A stretch of DNA of 16,822 nucleotides from an uncultured Collinsella sp. GTDB lineage: Bacteria > Actinomycetota > Coriobacteriia > Coriobacteriales > Coriobacteriaceae. A program made the position numbers and the translations under genes. Positions 1-6,052 of the stretch are shown in pieces; positions within the stretch are counted from its first letter, which is position 1; each line of letters starts with the position of its first letter. Under the pieces are notes generated by a model. The model did not search any database. It saw only the letters and a list, made by a program, of their open reading frames with translations, and had not been told where the DNA came from. The stretch covers positions 1 through 16,822 of the forward strand of contig UQKY01000050.1 of assembly GCA_900541785.1 (NCBI GenBank), given 5' to 3'.

Positions 1-1
1 G

Positions 2-712
2 GGCTTGCAGCGACGGACCTCAGGACACTCTTACACCACGTCTGCGCGCGCCACCAAAGTTAGCCGTCTTGACGAGGTCTTTGAGGAAATCACGCAGCAA
101 TCAGTAGCATCGCCCCAGAAAGATATCGCATCTGCTCGCACCCTAACTCCAAAACAGTCGGATACTCGGAGAGGGCAGCCTGAATCAGCACGAAGGGACA
201 TCGAAAACAAGCATAAAAAAGTGGCTAATCGCGGACAAACCGGCACGTCGGACATTGAAGTTCAGGCAGATGGGGAATTTCATGCGCCGGAAATGCACGG
301 CTCCTCGCTCTACGCCACAGCGGAGAATGCTGCCTCTACAGACAAAGCGCGAGAGCTGGACAATAACAATGAGATGGGCATCAAGGCGAGCAGGAATCAG
401 CGTAAGCGACTGAAGCAAACTCATACGCCTAGATCGTCTACAGGCACTGATGCCAAGGTGAAAGACGGCATTGAGACGATTATTAGACGCTTTACCCAGT
501 CAGATTATCTTTATGATGGCAATTGGGCGCAGAAGAATTTGGGGCTCAGTCGCCATCTCAGAAAAAACCCTCCAATTGGGCGTGAAGCTACCTTTTACTC
601 GTCATTGAAGGTAGACGAGACTACGTATTGGGTGTGTAGCAAGTGGATGCCCAATCAAAAAGCCCGGCTCACCCGCTTTGTCAACAAACTATCAGAGAAA
701 GCGGGTGAATGA
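2..712 (+). CDS. C-terminal part of an unrecognised protein (5' end outside window)
   Basis: The reading frame is open to the left edge, so this is probably the end of a longer gene; a TTG at 5-7 is the first in-window start but has no visible ribosome binding site. The visible 237 codons encode a hydrophilic, probably disordered stretch rich in Ser, Thr, Lys, Arg and Gln (about the first 150 residues). A more ordered C-terminal segment with several aromatic residues follows (motifs SDYLYDGNWAQKNLG and TTYWVCSKWMPNQKARL). No signal peptide or membrane segment is seen. Base composition looks more A-rich than in the genes to the right, which fits accessory DNA. I do not recognise the family; a mobilisation or plasmid-type protein would be a guess only. 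Confidence 0.6.
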   Translation, partial: GLQRRTSGHSYTTSARATKVSRLDEVFEEITQQSVASPQKDIASARTLTPKQSDTRRGQPESARRDIENKHKKVANRGQTGTSDIEVQADGEFHAPEMHGSSLYATAENAASTDKARELDNNNEMGIKASRNQRKRLKQTHTPRSSTGTDAKVKDGIETIIRRFTQSDYLYDGNWAQKNLGLSRHLRKNPPIGREATFYSSLKVDETTYWVCSKWMPNQKARLTRFVNKLSEKAGE

Positions 713-970
713 CGCCCCCTCCTTCATGTTAGGAATATCGCTCTCAGCGAGAGCGAGGCTATTGCGCGGCATGCGATGCGGGCGCAATCGATCTCATGTG
801 CACCGTCGGCGTTGAAATGACGGTCGCCGACTAGAGGCCGGAAAGAGGGGCAGAGCTGAGGATTTGAAGATCGAGGCATGGGACTAGAAGGGAGCTCGGA
901 ATTCGCGGGCCAGGATCCGAACATCGACCCGCGCGCTTGGCGATTCTTACCAGTTCAGACGGTTTGCAGG
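713..970. other. Intergenic stretch without a recognisable gene
   Basis: No convincing gene is seen. Two small hairpins occur: CGCTCTC/GAGAGCG at 739-755 with a 3-nt loop, and GTCGGCG/CGCCGAC at 805-831. Neither is followed by a T-run on either strand, so neither is a typical terminator. Short open frames cross the region on both strands but have no ribosome binding site or recognisable family. The segment separates the plus-strand partial gene from the end of the minus-strand tandem cyclotransferase gene. Confidence 0.4.
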
Positions 971-2992
971 CTATTCGCGCTGCGGGAGAGACTCGCACCA
1001 CTGCAGCAATGCGCTCAACACAGCGGGCCTGTCTTGCACGAACTGCTCGCGCTTCACACCGCGGCGCGGCTCAAAGCGAATGACGTTGTTCCTCATGTCC
1101 AGGTACACGTCATAGCTTTCGGGGGCGCCGGGCAAGTTCAGCGCTGCATGGCGCGTGCTGCGAATGCGTTGCGGCGCCTCCGTAAGAGACTCGTTGGACA
1201 GCTGACCGCCGCATATCTCTTCTAGTGCGCGGAAGCGGCGTCCGAAGCTCAGGTAACCGTGGCAACCGCTGTCTGCATGCCCGGCACAGCAGAACTGCGT
1301 TTTATAACCCTTATCGTTCAGAATGCGCACGTGGGGCTGCAGCTCGTGGTCGATCGCCACCAGGTGATCAGGGCGCTTGCCGCATTCGCATTCGCCCAAG
1401 GGCTTAAAGCACTTCGGGCACACGAACAGCATGCACTTCATGGTTTGCTCGGGCGTGAGCTCCGTGATGCCCAGGGCTGCGATTTCCGCCGCAGGGGCCT
1501 CGGGCTGCACGCAGGGGCAGCCGCTTGCGCGCAGAATGGCGTCGATGCGCGCCACGGTGGTGCGCTCCATTTCCAGGGCGATGGCTTCGTCGCGCATCGC
1601 GCCAAACGCCTCGATGTCTTTCGTGACTGCAGAAAGCGGCGTTCGCTGGGAGATGTACACGAATGCGTTCTCTTCCCTCGAAGTAGGTTTGCCCTCAATC
1701 TCCACCGTGACGTCGGCTTTTGCATAGGTGCCGTACTGCACGCCGTTCGCTTTGTCCAGCGCCTGGACCTCGCCCCGCGTGAGGCCATGCCACAGCACGC
1801 CTTCCACAAACGATCCTTCCTTGCGCACGATGGTGGGACGGCCCTTCGCGTCGCACGCCAGCGTGTAGCCATAGAGCTTCGCCTTGGTTGCATAGACGTA
1901 GTGACCGCTCTCGAATTTTTTAGCGATGCGGTCATGGCTGATGTCAAAGCCATATGCGAAGTACGGGGTTTCCGCATGCACGCGGGTGTCGGCGGCGTGT
2001 TCGCGCGCGCTGAACGCCGGGCCAGAGGGACGAATAAAGTTGTGCACGTCAAACTCAGGCAGGCTGTTACACCAGTCGAGCAGGGTGCGCAGCAGGGCCT
2101 TGCGCTGCTTTTCGAACTCATCCAGCGTAAGGGAGTAGCTAAGGTCCGCCTGCAGCGCAGGGTCGCTGCTGCGCACCGCGCGGAACCCTTCGGGAACGTC
2201 GATCTTGTAACCGAACTCGCCTGGGGTCTTGATTGCCAAGTAGATGCGGTGCGACCCGCAGAAGGTGGCTTCACTCGCTTCCATCACCTGGTAGCGCTTG
2301 GAGCGAAGGATGCGTCCATGCTGCTGAAGGCCGCGGGGGAAACGGCGTGCGTAGTAACCGGTGTGACCGCATGTGCAATCGGCGATCTGGTGACCTTCAC
2401 CGCACACGAAGTCGGAGTATTCGCGCACGGCGGGGAGGTCGATCTTGGCTGCGCCATACGCCGCCGACTCTTCTTGCGCGCGCAAGCGGTCCAGGCTGTC
2501 GGCGCGCATGTCGGACATCTGCGCCAAGGTTGCCTCATCGAGCTGCATCACGCGGCCGGCTTCGACCACGCGGTCGATGTAATCGTACTTTTCGGTGTAC
2601 CTGCGCAGCGGGGTGCGCTCAGAGATGTAGACCATCGCCTCAAGGGTTGCGGGAACCACATCGCCTTCGCGCCCAACGGTCACGGTTTCCTTGCGGTAGC
2701 AACCAGATGCAACGCCTTCGTAGCGGTCGAGAGACGCCACGTGAGAGCTATCGAGCGCCCACAGCGCGCCTTGCACATGCGACCCCTCGCGCTTGGTGAT
2801 GGTGAGGTATCCGGCGGTGTCGAACGCCAGTTCATAGCCGTTCAGGGTCGCTTTGCCCAGCAGCACCGCGCCGGGGCAGCGGGTTTCAACTTGATGGATA
2901 TCAAGGTTGCTACCGTACGCGAAGTTGATGATCGAGGGTGCAGTCTCGGGGTGACGGGCTGAGACGTTGTTGCGCTTCTCGTTGTACTTCAT
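971..2992 (-). CDS. Tandem-duplicated gamma-glutamylcyclotransferase-like / zinc-ribbon protein
   Basis: A 673-residue protein made of two copies of one unit. Unit 1 (about residues 22-313) starts with a gamma-glutamylcyclotransferase/AIG2-like domain (substrate loop FAYGSNLD at 24-31; LDRYEGV at 88-94 with presumed catalytic Glu92). It continues with a Cys-rich motif (Cys197, Cys206, Cys208) and a C-terminal module ending LLDWCNSLPE. Unit 2 (about 343-671) repeats the order: FAYGFDIS at 345-352, LDKANGV at 412-418, CPKC...CEC at 525-537, FCCAGH, and LLQWCESLPQ. Matching segments are offset by about 321-358 residues. In unit 2 the YGSN loop has become YGFD and the catalytic Glu is Asn416, so it is probably not a working cyclotransferase. 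Family members cleave gamma-glutamyl amides or amines; the substrate here is unknown. The ATG at 2992 follows GAAAGGCG, which lies in a potential hairpin. No signal peptide is seen, so it is probably cytoplasmic. Confidence 0.8.
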   Translation of the reverse strand: MKYNEKRNNVSARHPETAPSIINFAYGSNLDIHQVETRCPGAVLLGKATLNGYELAFDTAGYLTITKREGSHVQGALWALDSSHVASLDRYEGVASGCYRKETVTVGREGDVVPATLEAMVYISERTPLRRYTEKYDYIDRVVEAGRVMQLDEATLAQMSDMRADSLDRLRAQEESAAYGAAKIDLPAVREYSDFVCGEGHQIADCTCGHTGYYARRFPRGLQQHGRILRSKRYQVMEASEATFCGSHRIYLAIKTPGEFGYKIDVPEGFRAVRSSDPALQADLSYSLTLDEFEKQRKALLRTLLDWCNSLPEFDVHNFIRPSGPAFSAREHAADTRVHAETPYFAYGFDISHDRIAKKFESGHYVYATKAKLYGYTLACDAKGRPTIVRKEGSFVEGVLWHGLTRGEVQALDKANGVQYGTYAKADVTVEIEGKPTSREENAFVYISQRTPLSAVTKDIEAFGAMRDEAIALEMERTTVARIDAILRASGCPCVQPEAPAAEIAALGITELTPEQTMKCMLFVCPKCFKPLGECECGKRPDHLVAIDHELQPHVRILNDKGYKTQFCCAGHADSGCHGYLSFGRRFRALEEICGGQLSNESLTEAPQRIRSTRHAALNLPGAPESYDVYLDMRNNVIRFEPRRGVKREQFVQDRPAVLSALLQWCESLPQRE

Positions 2993-2994
2993 GG

Positions 2995-3073
2995 TTCACG
3001 CCTTTCGGTGTTGTGATGGGCTTCGGTCGCTCGAGCTGATTGCAGCATACAGTCTGAAGCCGAAAGGCGTGAA
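2995..3073 (-). promoter_or_regulatory. 14-bp inverted repeat enclosing the ribosome binding site of the tandem cyclotransferase gene
   Basis: TTCACGCCTTTCGG (2995-3008) and CCGAAAGGCGTGAA (3060-3073) are perfect inverted repeats 51 bases apart. The arm nearest the gene ends 2 bases before the minus-strand ATG (2990-2992) and contains its Shine-Dalgarno AAAGG. In a transcript starting to the right of 3073, the two arms would pair and hide the ribosome binding site. A competing 6-bp pairing, GGCTTC (3019-3024) with GAAGCC (3056-3061), shares two bases with the distal arm. The repeat is seen directly; a regulatory role is inference. Confidence 0.6.
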
Positions 3074-3102
3074 AACCTGAGGTTGACATTTTTAGAAATC
3101 CT

Positions 3103-3184
3103 ACGAAAAGGGCGCGATGCCCGAAATCGCTGTTCAAGCGTATTCTGCGAAAAGATACCCGTTTTTCTAAACGCAACTTTTCGT
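3103..3184. promoter_or_regulatory. Cluster of CGAAAAG-type octamers, possible operator
   Basis: ACGAAAAG (3103-3110), GCGAAAAG (3147-3154) and CTTTTCGT (3177-3184, the reverse complement of the first) lie in the A/T-richer region upstream of the minus-strand tandem cyclotransferase gene. The neighbouring gene encodes a probable DNA-binding protein. Binding is inferred from position and repetition only. No clear -35/-10 pair was found here. Confidence 0.3.
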
Positions 3185-3247
3185 GTGCTCGTAAAAAATC
3201 GAAACGATAAAAACTAGTACAACCCTTCTGAATGGGTGGGCGGCTGT

Positions 3248-3263
3248 TTTGCTTGTAAGCAAA
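3248..3263. repeat. Short palindrome TTTGCTT-GT-AAGCAAA
   Basis: A 7-bp perfect inverted repeat with a 2-base centre lies between the end of the minus-strand regulator gene and the upstream region of the tandem cyclotransferase gene. It lacks a G+C-rich stem and T-run, so it is not a typical terminator. It could be a protein-binding site. Confidence 0.35.
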
Positions 3264-3321
3264 CATGAAATCGGCCGCAGCAGCACCGCCTGGGAGGGCG
3301 GGCGAGGGGCTTGGCCGCAAC

Positions 3322-4287
3322 TTAATTCCCGGATGCGGCCACCACGCTAAATACTTGAGAATCGTCGACCGCCCAGTATCTGCCATCCAAAAGTTTAAAC
3401 ACGATATAGCTGCCGTCTTTGCCTATTTCGGCGGCGTTTACGCATTTCTGAAGATCGGCGTGGTGCGCGAAGCAGCCGACGAGCACATCTCCATTTACAA
3501 GCCCGACTTTAAGATTGAGACCCATCTTCTCATACATAACGATACGATCCGAATCGTCCACGCCCTTGCTTGAGTCGAAGTCGGGCCTTAGCCCAGCGAG
3601 GCGAACCCCTCGCTCATCCAATGCTTTGTCGATTCCGTCCTTGGCGTAGTCGCTCAGCTGGTAATAGATTCTGCGCGCGAGATCATCTGCCACGACGCGC
3701 TCTGGGTCCCCGCCTGACCGTTCCGCTCGAAACTCGCCTAATGCCGACAGCATCAGGTACACCTCATGCAATCGCAGCGGCAGAAAGATCGGGTGAGCCG
3801 TCGACTTCAGGCCGCCGCGGCTTGTCGGCTCGGCCTTGATGTAGGAGTCGCCAAAACGCACGCCGTCTGCCAGGGCGCTCAGGCGCTTTTGCACCGCCGT
3901 GCGCGAGCAGCCCAGGTACGCGGCGATCGCTTGCTGGGTCATTCCCTTATGCGCCGCTTTGAGCAGCATGAGATTTGCCTCGTCCGTGCCTATGAACGAC
4001 TTGTCCAGGTTGTAGTGGCGCTTTTTTGGGGCGCCGCCGATCTCGTTGCCCTTTTCGAACAGCTCGTGCACGCTCAGGAACAATTCATGGCGGCCGTTGC
4101 TTTGGGGGCCTTCCTCTGAGTTGGCATAATCTGCCAGCGCCTTGCAAAACAAGCGATAGTTTTCGTCAGTGACGAAAGTGGGCCACTGCATGTTGTGAAA
4201 GCGTGTGCCTTCACGTGTGTCGGCGAATTTCGAATACGCAGACTCAGGATCGCAACCGACCCTTTCCGCAATTTCCGCAACTCTCAT
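3322..4287 (-). CDS. Probable helix-turn-helix transcriptional regulator with C-terminal beta-barrel-like domain
   Basis: A 321-residue protein. The ATG at 4287 is preceded by GGAAGGG at good spacing. Residues about 115-137 (MTQQAIAAYLGCSRTAVQKR) read as a helix-turn-helix, with a second possible one at the N terminus (VAEIAERVGCDPESAYSKF). The middle (about 165-225; HPIFLPLRLHEVYLMLSALGE) resembles the helical linker of WYL-type regulators, but no WYL triad is seen. The C-terminal 70 residues (LNLKVGLVNGDVLVGCF ... LDGRYWAVDD) look like a small SH3- or Sm-like barrel. It lies upstream of, and in the same direction as, the tandem cyclotransferase gene, 329 bp away, and may regulate it. The family is not recognised with certainty; a DNA-binding role is inferred from the helix-turn-helix. 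Confidence 0.7.
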   Translation of the reverse strand: MRVAEIAERVGCDPESAYSKFADTREGTRFHNMQWPTFVTDENYRLFCKALADYANSEEGPQSNGRHELFLSVHELFEKGNEIGGAPKKRHYNLDKSFIGTDEANLMLLKAAHKGMTQQAIAAYLGCSRTAVQKRLSALADGVRFGDSYIKAEPTSRGGLKSTAHPIFLPLRLHEVYLMLSALGEFRAERSGGDPERVVADDLARRIYYQLSDYAKDGIDKALDERGVRLAGLRPDFDSSKGVDDSDRIVMYEKMGLNLKVGLVNGDVLVGCFAHHADLQKCVNAAEIGKDGSYIVFKLLDGRYWAVDDSQVFSVVAASGN

Positions 4288-4578
4288 GCCAATCCCTTCC
4301 GCAACCCAATCACACGCACGAAAAACCTATCAAGCCAGAAGATTGATGTGGCAAAAAAGAAGAAGAGGCATTACACCCCTCCTTCTGGACAGCCTGCACC
4401 CCGGTTCCCTGCCTGCCAGTTCGCCCCCCGAAACCCTCGGGGCGCTGTGGGGTCGAACCCCTCCGCATGGAAAATTCTATCGCGGCCATGCCCGCTATGC
4501 GTGTCACGCACACCACGCCAAACGTCAGGTTTACCAGCCGGGACTGAGCCCTCTTTCGAGAGCAGGGTTATATTAGCA
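4288..4578 (-). promoter_or_regulatory. Long structured leader upstream of the helix-turn-helix regulator
   Basis: If transcription starts at the extended -10 near 4575, the regulator mRNA has a leader of about 280 nt. On the plus strand it contains an odd-centred palindrome TGCGTGTCACGCA (4498-4510), a G+C-rich hairpin CGCCCC/GGGGCG (4422-4444), a second GGGG-TCGAA-CCCC (4449-4461), and a purine-rich tract near 4353-4368 that reads as a T-rich tract on the minus strand. Direct repeats of GTTGCGGAA flank the minus-strand start codon. It matches no riboswitch class I know. Short open frames exist on both strands but are not supported. Confidence 0.3.
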
Positions 4579-4601
4579 TCTACAAACTCGAAAAACCCTG
4601 C
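4562..4601 (-). promoter_or_regulatory. Extended -10 promoter inside an inverted repeat
   Basis: On the minus strand, TGCTAATAT (plus coordinates 4570-4578) matches an extended -10 element. It lies between the arms of an 8-bp perfect inverted repeat, GCAGGGTT (4562-4569) and AACCCTGC (4594-4601). No good -35 is seen, as is usual for extended -10 promoters. A repeat bracketing the -10 is a typical layout for repressor control, and the regulator downstream could bind it. The role is inferred. Confidence 0.4.
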
Positions 4602-4663
4602 CGCATTTGAGGAGTACCAAGAAAACGGTCTACACCTTGAGTATCAACCTCATCCGAACACCT

Positions 4664-4699
4664 CCCGCATTCACACGAACATGTACGGATGAATGCGGG
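4664..4699. repeat. 10-bp inverted repeat beside the IS30-like remnant
   Basis: CCCGCATTCA (4664-4673) and TGAATGCGGG (4690-4699) are perfect inverted repeats with a 16-base centre. The right arm overlaps the first codons of the IS30-like transposase scrap. No T-run follows on either strand, so it is probably not a terminator. It could be part of the old element's end or an operator. Confidence 0.45.
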
Positions 4700-4850
4700 A
4701 ATCCGATACCCTGAGGGCCTGATCGGCCGGCCCACTAGGCACGAGCGGGACACGGTCCAGAGGATGCCGGAGCGCAAGGTCCCGTGCAGGGAGATCGCGG
4801 GGGAGCCGGGCAGGTCGCCCTAGACGGTGAGCGCCGAGGTGCCGTCGCGC
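4689..4850 (+). pseudogene. Remnant of an IS30-type transposase N-terminal helix-turn-helix, with in-frame stop
   Basis: From ATG 4689 the frame reads 44 codons ending in VPCREIAGEPGRSP, then a TAG stop (4821-4823), then continues TVSAEVPSR. IS30-family transposases carry REIA..LGRSPSTVSREV in their N-terminal helix-turn-helix. The stop sits exactly where a Ser is expected, and one base change (TCG to TAG) would explain it. Only about 50 codons of similarity remain; the DDE catalytic domain is missing and the frame then runs into the downstream terminator of the opposing gene. Other families with a similar helix-turn-helix are possible. Confidence 0.5.
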
Positions 4851-4859
4851 CCACCCATG

Positions 4860-4914
4860 AAAAGAGGGTTTCTTTGCGGGCGCCGCATCCGCACGCCCCC
4901 GCAAAGAAACCCTC
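4860..4914 (-). terminator. Rho-independent terminator of the 7beta-HSDH gene
   Basis: A 17-bp perfect stem, GAGGGTTTCTTTGCGGG (4864-4880) with CCCGCAAAGAAACCCTC (4898-4914), has a 17-base loop. On the minus strand the stem is followed by TTTT (plus 4860-4863, AAAA). It lies about 60 bp past the 7beta-HSDH stop. On the plus strand no T-run follows, so it should act mainly on the minus strand. Confidence 0.8.
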
Positions 4915-4973
4915 GCACTCGCATCTCTACCTGCGAACCCGCACGCGCCCTCGCGCACGCGCCGCGGCAGCTG

Positions 4974-5765
4974 CTAGTCGCGGTAGAACGAGCCCATGTA
5001 GCGGATGTACTCGTCCTCGGTGTGGTTGGCCTTCCAGTCGTGGACGGAGTCCTTGTTGCGCTGGCCGGCGATGACGGAGAGCTCCTTACCCAGCTTCTCA
5101 AAGGCCTCGTCGACGCACTCCTCGGGGGTGAGGGCGATCTTCATGACGGCCTCGCCCTGCGGGCCGCCGGGGAGGTTGGACAGCAGGCTGGGGGTTAGGG
5201 TGGTGCCGAGGGTGATGACCTCGACGTCGACACCGGTGCCCTCGCACTCGCAGGCCACGGCCTCGGTCATCTTGAGGATGAAGGCCTTGCCCGCGCCGTA
5301 CTGGCCGTTCCAGGGGCTGGAGCTGATGCCGGTCATCGACGAGACGTTGATCACGGCGCCGCGGTCCTGGGCGGCAAAGATCCGCATGTAGTGGTGGAAG
5401 CACTTGAGGAAGGTCACGACGTTGACGTTGATCATGGCCTCGTGCTTCTCCCAGGGAGTGTCCTGGATCTTGCCGAAGCTGTGCAGGCAGGCCACGTAGC
5501 TCATGAAGCCCATGTCCAGGCCCTCGGTCGCGGCGAAGACGGTCTCGGCAGCGTCGGGCTGGCTAAAGTCGGCGCGCACGACCTTGGTCTCCACGCCGTA
5601 GGTCTCACGGATCTCGCCGGCGAGCACGTTCAGCTTCTCCTCGCGACGGCCGACCATGACGACATTCATGCCGCCGGCGGCGATCTTCTCGCAGAACGCC
5701 TTGCCGACGCCCTCGGTCGCGCCCAGGATCAGGCCCCACTCACCGTACTTTTCCCTCAGGTTCAT
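4974..5765 (-). CDS. NADP(H)-dependent 7beta-hydroxysteroid dehydrogenase (SDR family)
   Basis: This enzyme interconverts 7-oxo and 7beta-hydroxy bile acids, for example 7-oxolithocholate and ursodeoxycholate, with NADP(H) in the cytoplasm. The 263-residue product agrees, as far as memory allows, with the characterised C. aerofaciens 7beta-HSDH along its length. Visible features are the Rossmann loop GATEGVG (15-21), Gly39-Arg40-Arg41, where the arginines bind the NADP phosphate, and the catalytic Ser143, Tyr156 and Lys160 in YGAGK. The start is ATG 5765 after GAGAGAGG; an in-frame ATG at 5843 would add 26 residues unlike SDR proteins. The start overlaps the stop of a 9-codon upstream ORF (ATGA). 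A strong terminator lies downstream, so it is probably transcribed alone or with that ORF. It is flanked by an IS30-like scrap and by decayed genes. Codons look strongly G/C-ending. Confidence 0.96.
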   Translation of the reverse strand: MNLREKYGEWGLILGATEGVGKAFCEKIAAGGMNVVMVGRREEKLNVLAGEIRETYGVETKVVRADFSQPDAAETVFAATEGLDMGFMSYVACLHSFGKIQDTPWEKHEAMINVNVVTFLKCFHHYMRIFAAQDRGAVINVSSMTGISSSPWNGQYGAGKAFILKMTEAVACECEGTGVDVEVITLGTTLTPSLLSNLPGGPQGEAVMKIALTPEECVDEAFEKLGKELSVIAGQRNKDSVHDWKANHTEDEYIRYMGSFYRD

Positions 5766-5791
5766 ACTGCATCCTCTCTCTCGATGCCCAT
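5762..5791 (-). CDS. Possible 9-residue leader peptide overlapping the 7beta-HSDH start
   Basis: On the minus strand, ATG at 5791 opens MGIEREDAV followed by TGA. The TGA shares bases with the 7beta-HSDH ATG (overlap ATGA). An AAAGGAG (plus 5802-5808) lies 10 bases upstream, a better Shine-Dalgarno than that of 7beta-HSDH itself. This is a typical arrangement for translational coupling. The peptide has no amino-acid run suggesting attenuation. It could be chance; expression is not shown. Confidence 0.4.
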   Translation of the reverse strand: MGIEREDAV

Positions 5792-5841
5792 GCGGGCACC
5801 TCTCCTTTAGCGTGCGGCCGCTCAGCCGCATACGGTGCGCC

Positions 5842-5847
5842 ATTATG
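5842..5847 (-). promoter_or_regulatory. Candidate -10 element for 7beta-HSDH
   Basis: CATAAT on the minus strand lies about 77 bases upstream of the 7beta-HSDH start and about 50 upstream of the leader peptide start. No good -35 was found at 16-18 bp. The predicted 5' leader contains the GCGGC/GCCGC inverted repeat around a GCGGCCGC site near 5814-5829. Confidence 0.25.
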
Positions 5848-5854
5848 CGCTGAA

Positions 5855-5960
5855 CAAGAGGGGAGTGCGTTCACGACTTTGCGAACGAACCCGAAACAAC
5901 GATGAACGGTGTCGGTCTATCACCACAATGAAACCCTTGCAGTATCAAGAGGGGAGGTGC
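5855..5960. repeat. Direct repeat CAAGAGGGGAG(G)TGC
   Basis: CAAGAGGGGAGTGC (5855-5868) and CAAGAGGGGAGGTGC (5946-5960) differ by one inserted G and lie 91 bp apart upstream of 7beta-HSDH. They could be binding sites or traces of a duplication. A small inverted repeat, CGTTC/GAACG (5868-5872 and 5883-5887), lies just after the first copy. Confidence 0.45.
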
Positions 5961-5961
5961 T

Positions 5962-6027
5962 GGCGGGTGGAACCAAAAGGTGAACGCCGCCCTGGCGTGA
6001 GCGGCGTTCGATGTGGTTTTACCCACC
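5962..6027 (+). promoter_or_regulatory. T-box-like antiterminator motif followed by a terminator-like hairpin
   Basis: GGGTGGAACC (5965-5974) matches the core of the T-box consensus (AGGGTGGNACCGCG); the last four bases are AAAA instead of CGCG. A 9-bp perfect hairpin, GAACGCCGC (5982-5990) with GCGGCGTTC (6001-6009), follows and then GTGGTTTTAC. AACCA (5971-5975) can also pair with TGGTT (6014-6018), and GGCGG (5962-5966) with CCGCC (5987-5991), giving competing structures as in attenuators. A UGGA bulge would fit a tRNA with discriminator U. A full stem I with specifier was not identified and the leader would be short. It may be a decayed T-box or a chance match. Confidence 0.3.
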
Positions 6028-6052
6028 TTGGTAGCTATTCACCAGGAGGGCA

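Noticed and set aside
739..755. CGCTCTC/GAGAGCG hairpin as a terminator for the left-edge gene
   Set aside because: Short stem and no T-run on either strand.
724..924. Minus-strand frame of 66 codons
   Set aside because: No ribosome binding site, no recognisable family, and a composition that looks like non-coding DNA.
1259..2962. Long plus-strand frame of 567 codons
   Set aside because: It is the antisense of the tandem cyclotransferase gene, whose domain motifs are unmistakable; the plus frame has no recognisable motifs.
4449..4461. GGGG-TCGAA-CCCC resembling a tRNA T-arm, with other G+C-rich hairpins nearby
   Set aside because: The loop is too short or lacks the TTCRANY pattern on both strands, and no acceptor, D or anticodon arms could be assembled around it.
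5766..5843. N-terminal extension of 7beta-HSDH by 26 residues
   Set aside because: The added residues do not resemble SDR proteins, and the known enzyme starts MNLREKYG at 5765 with its own ribosome binding site.
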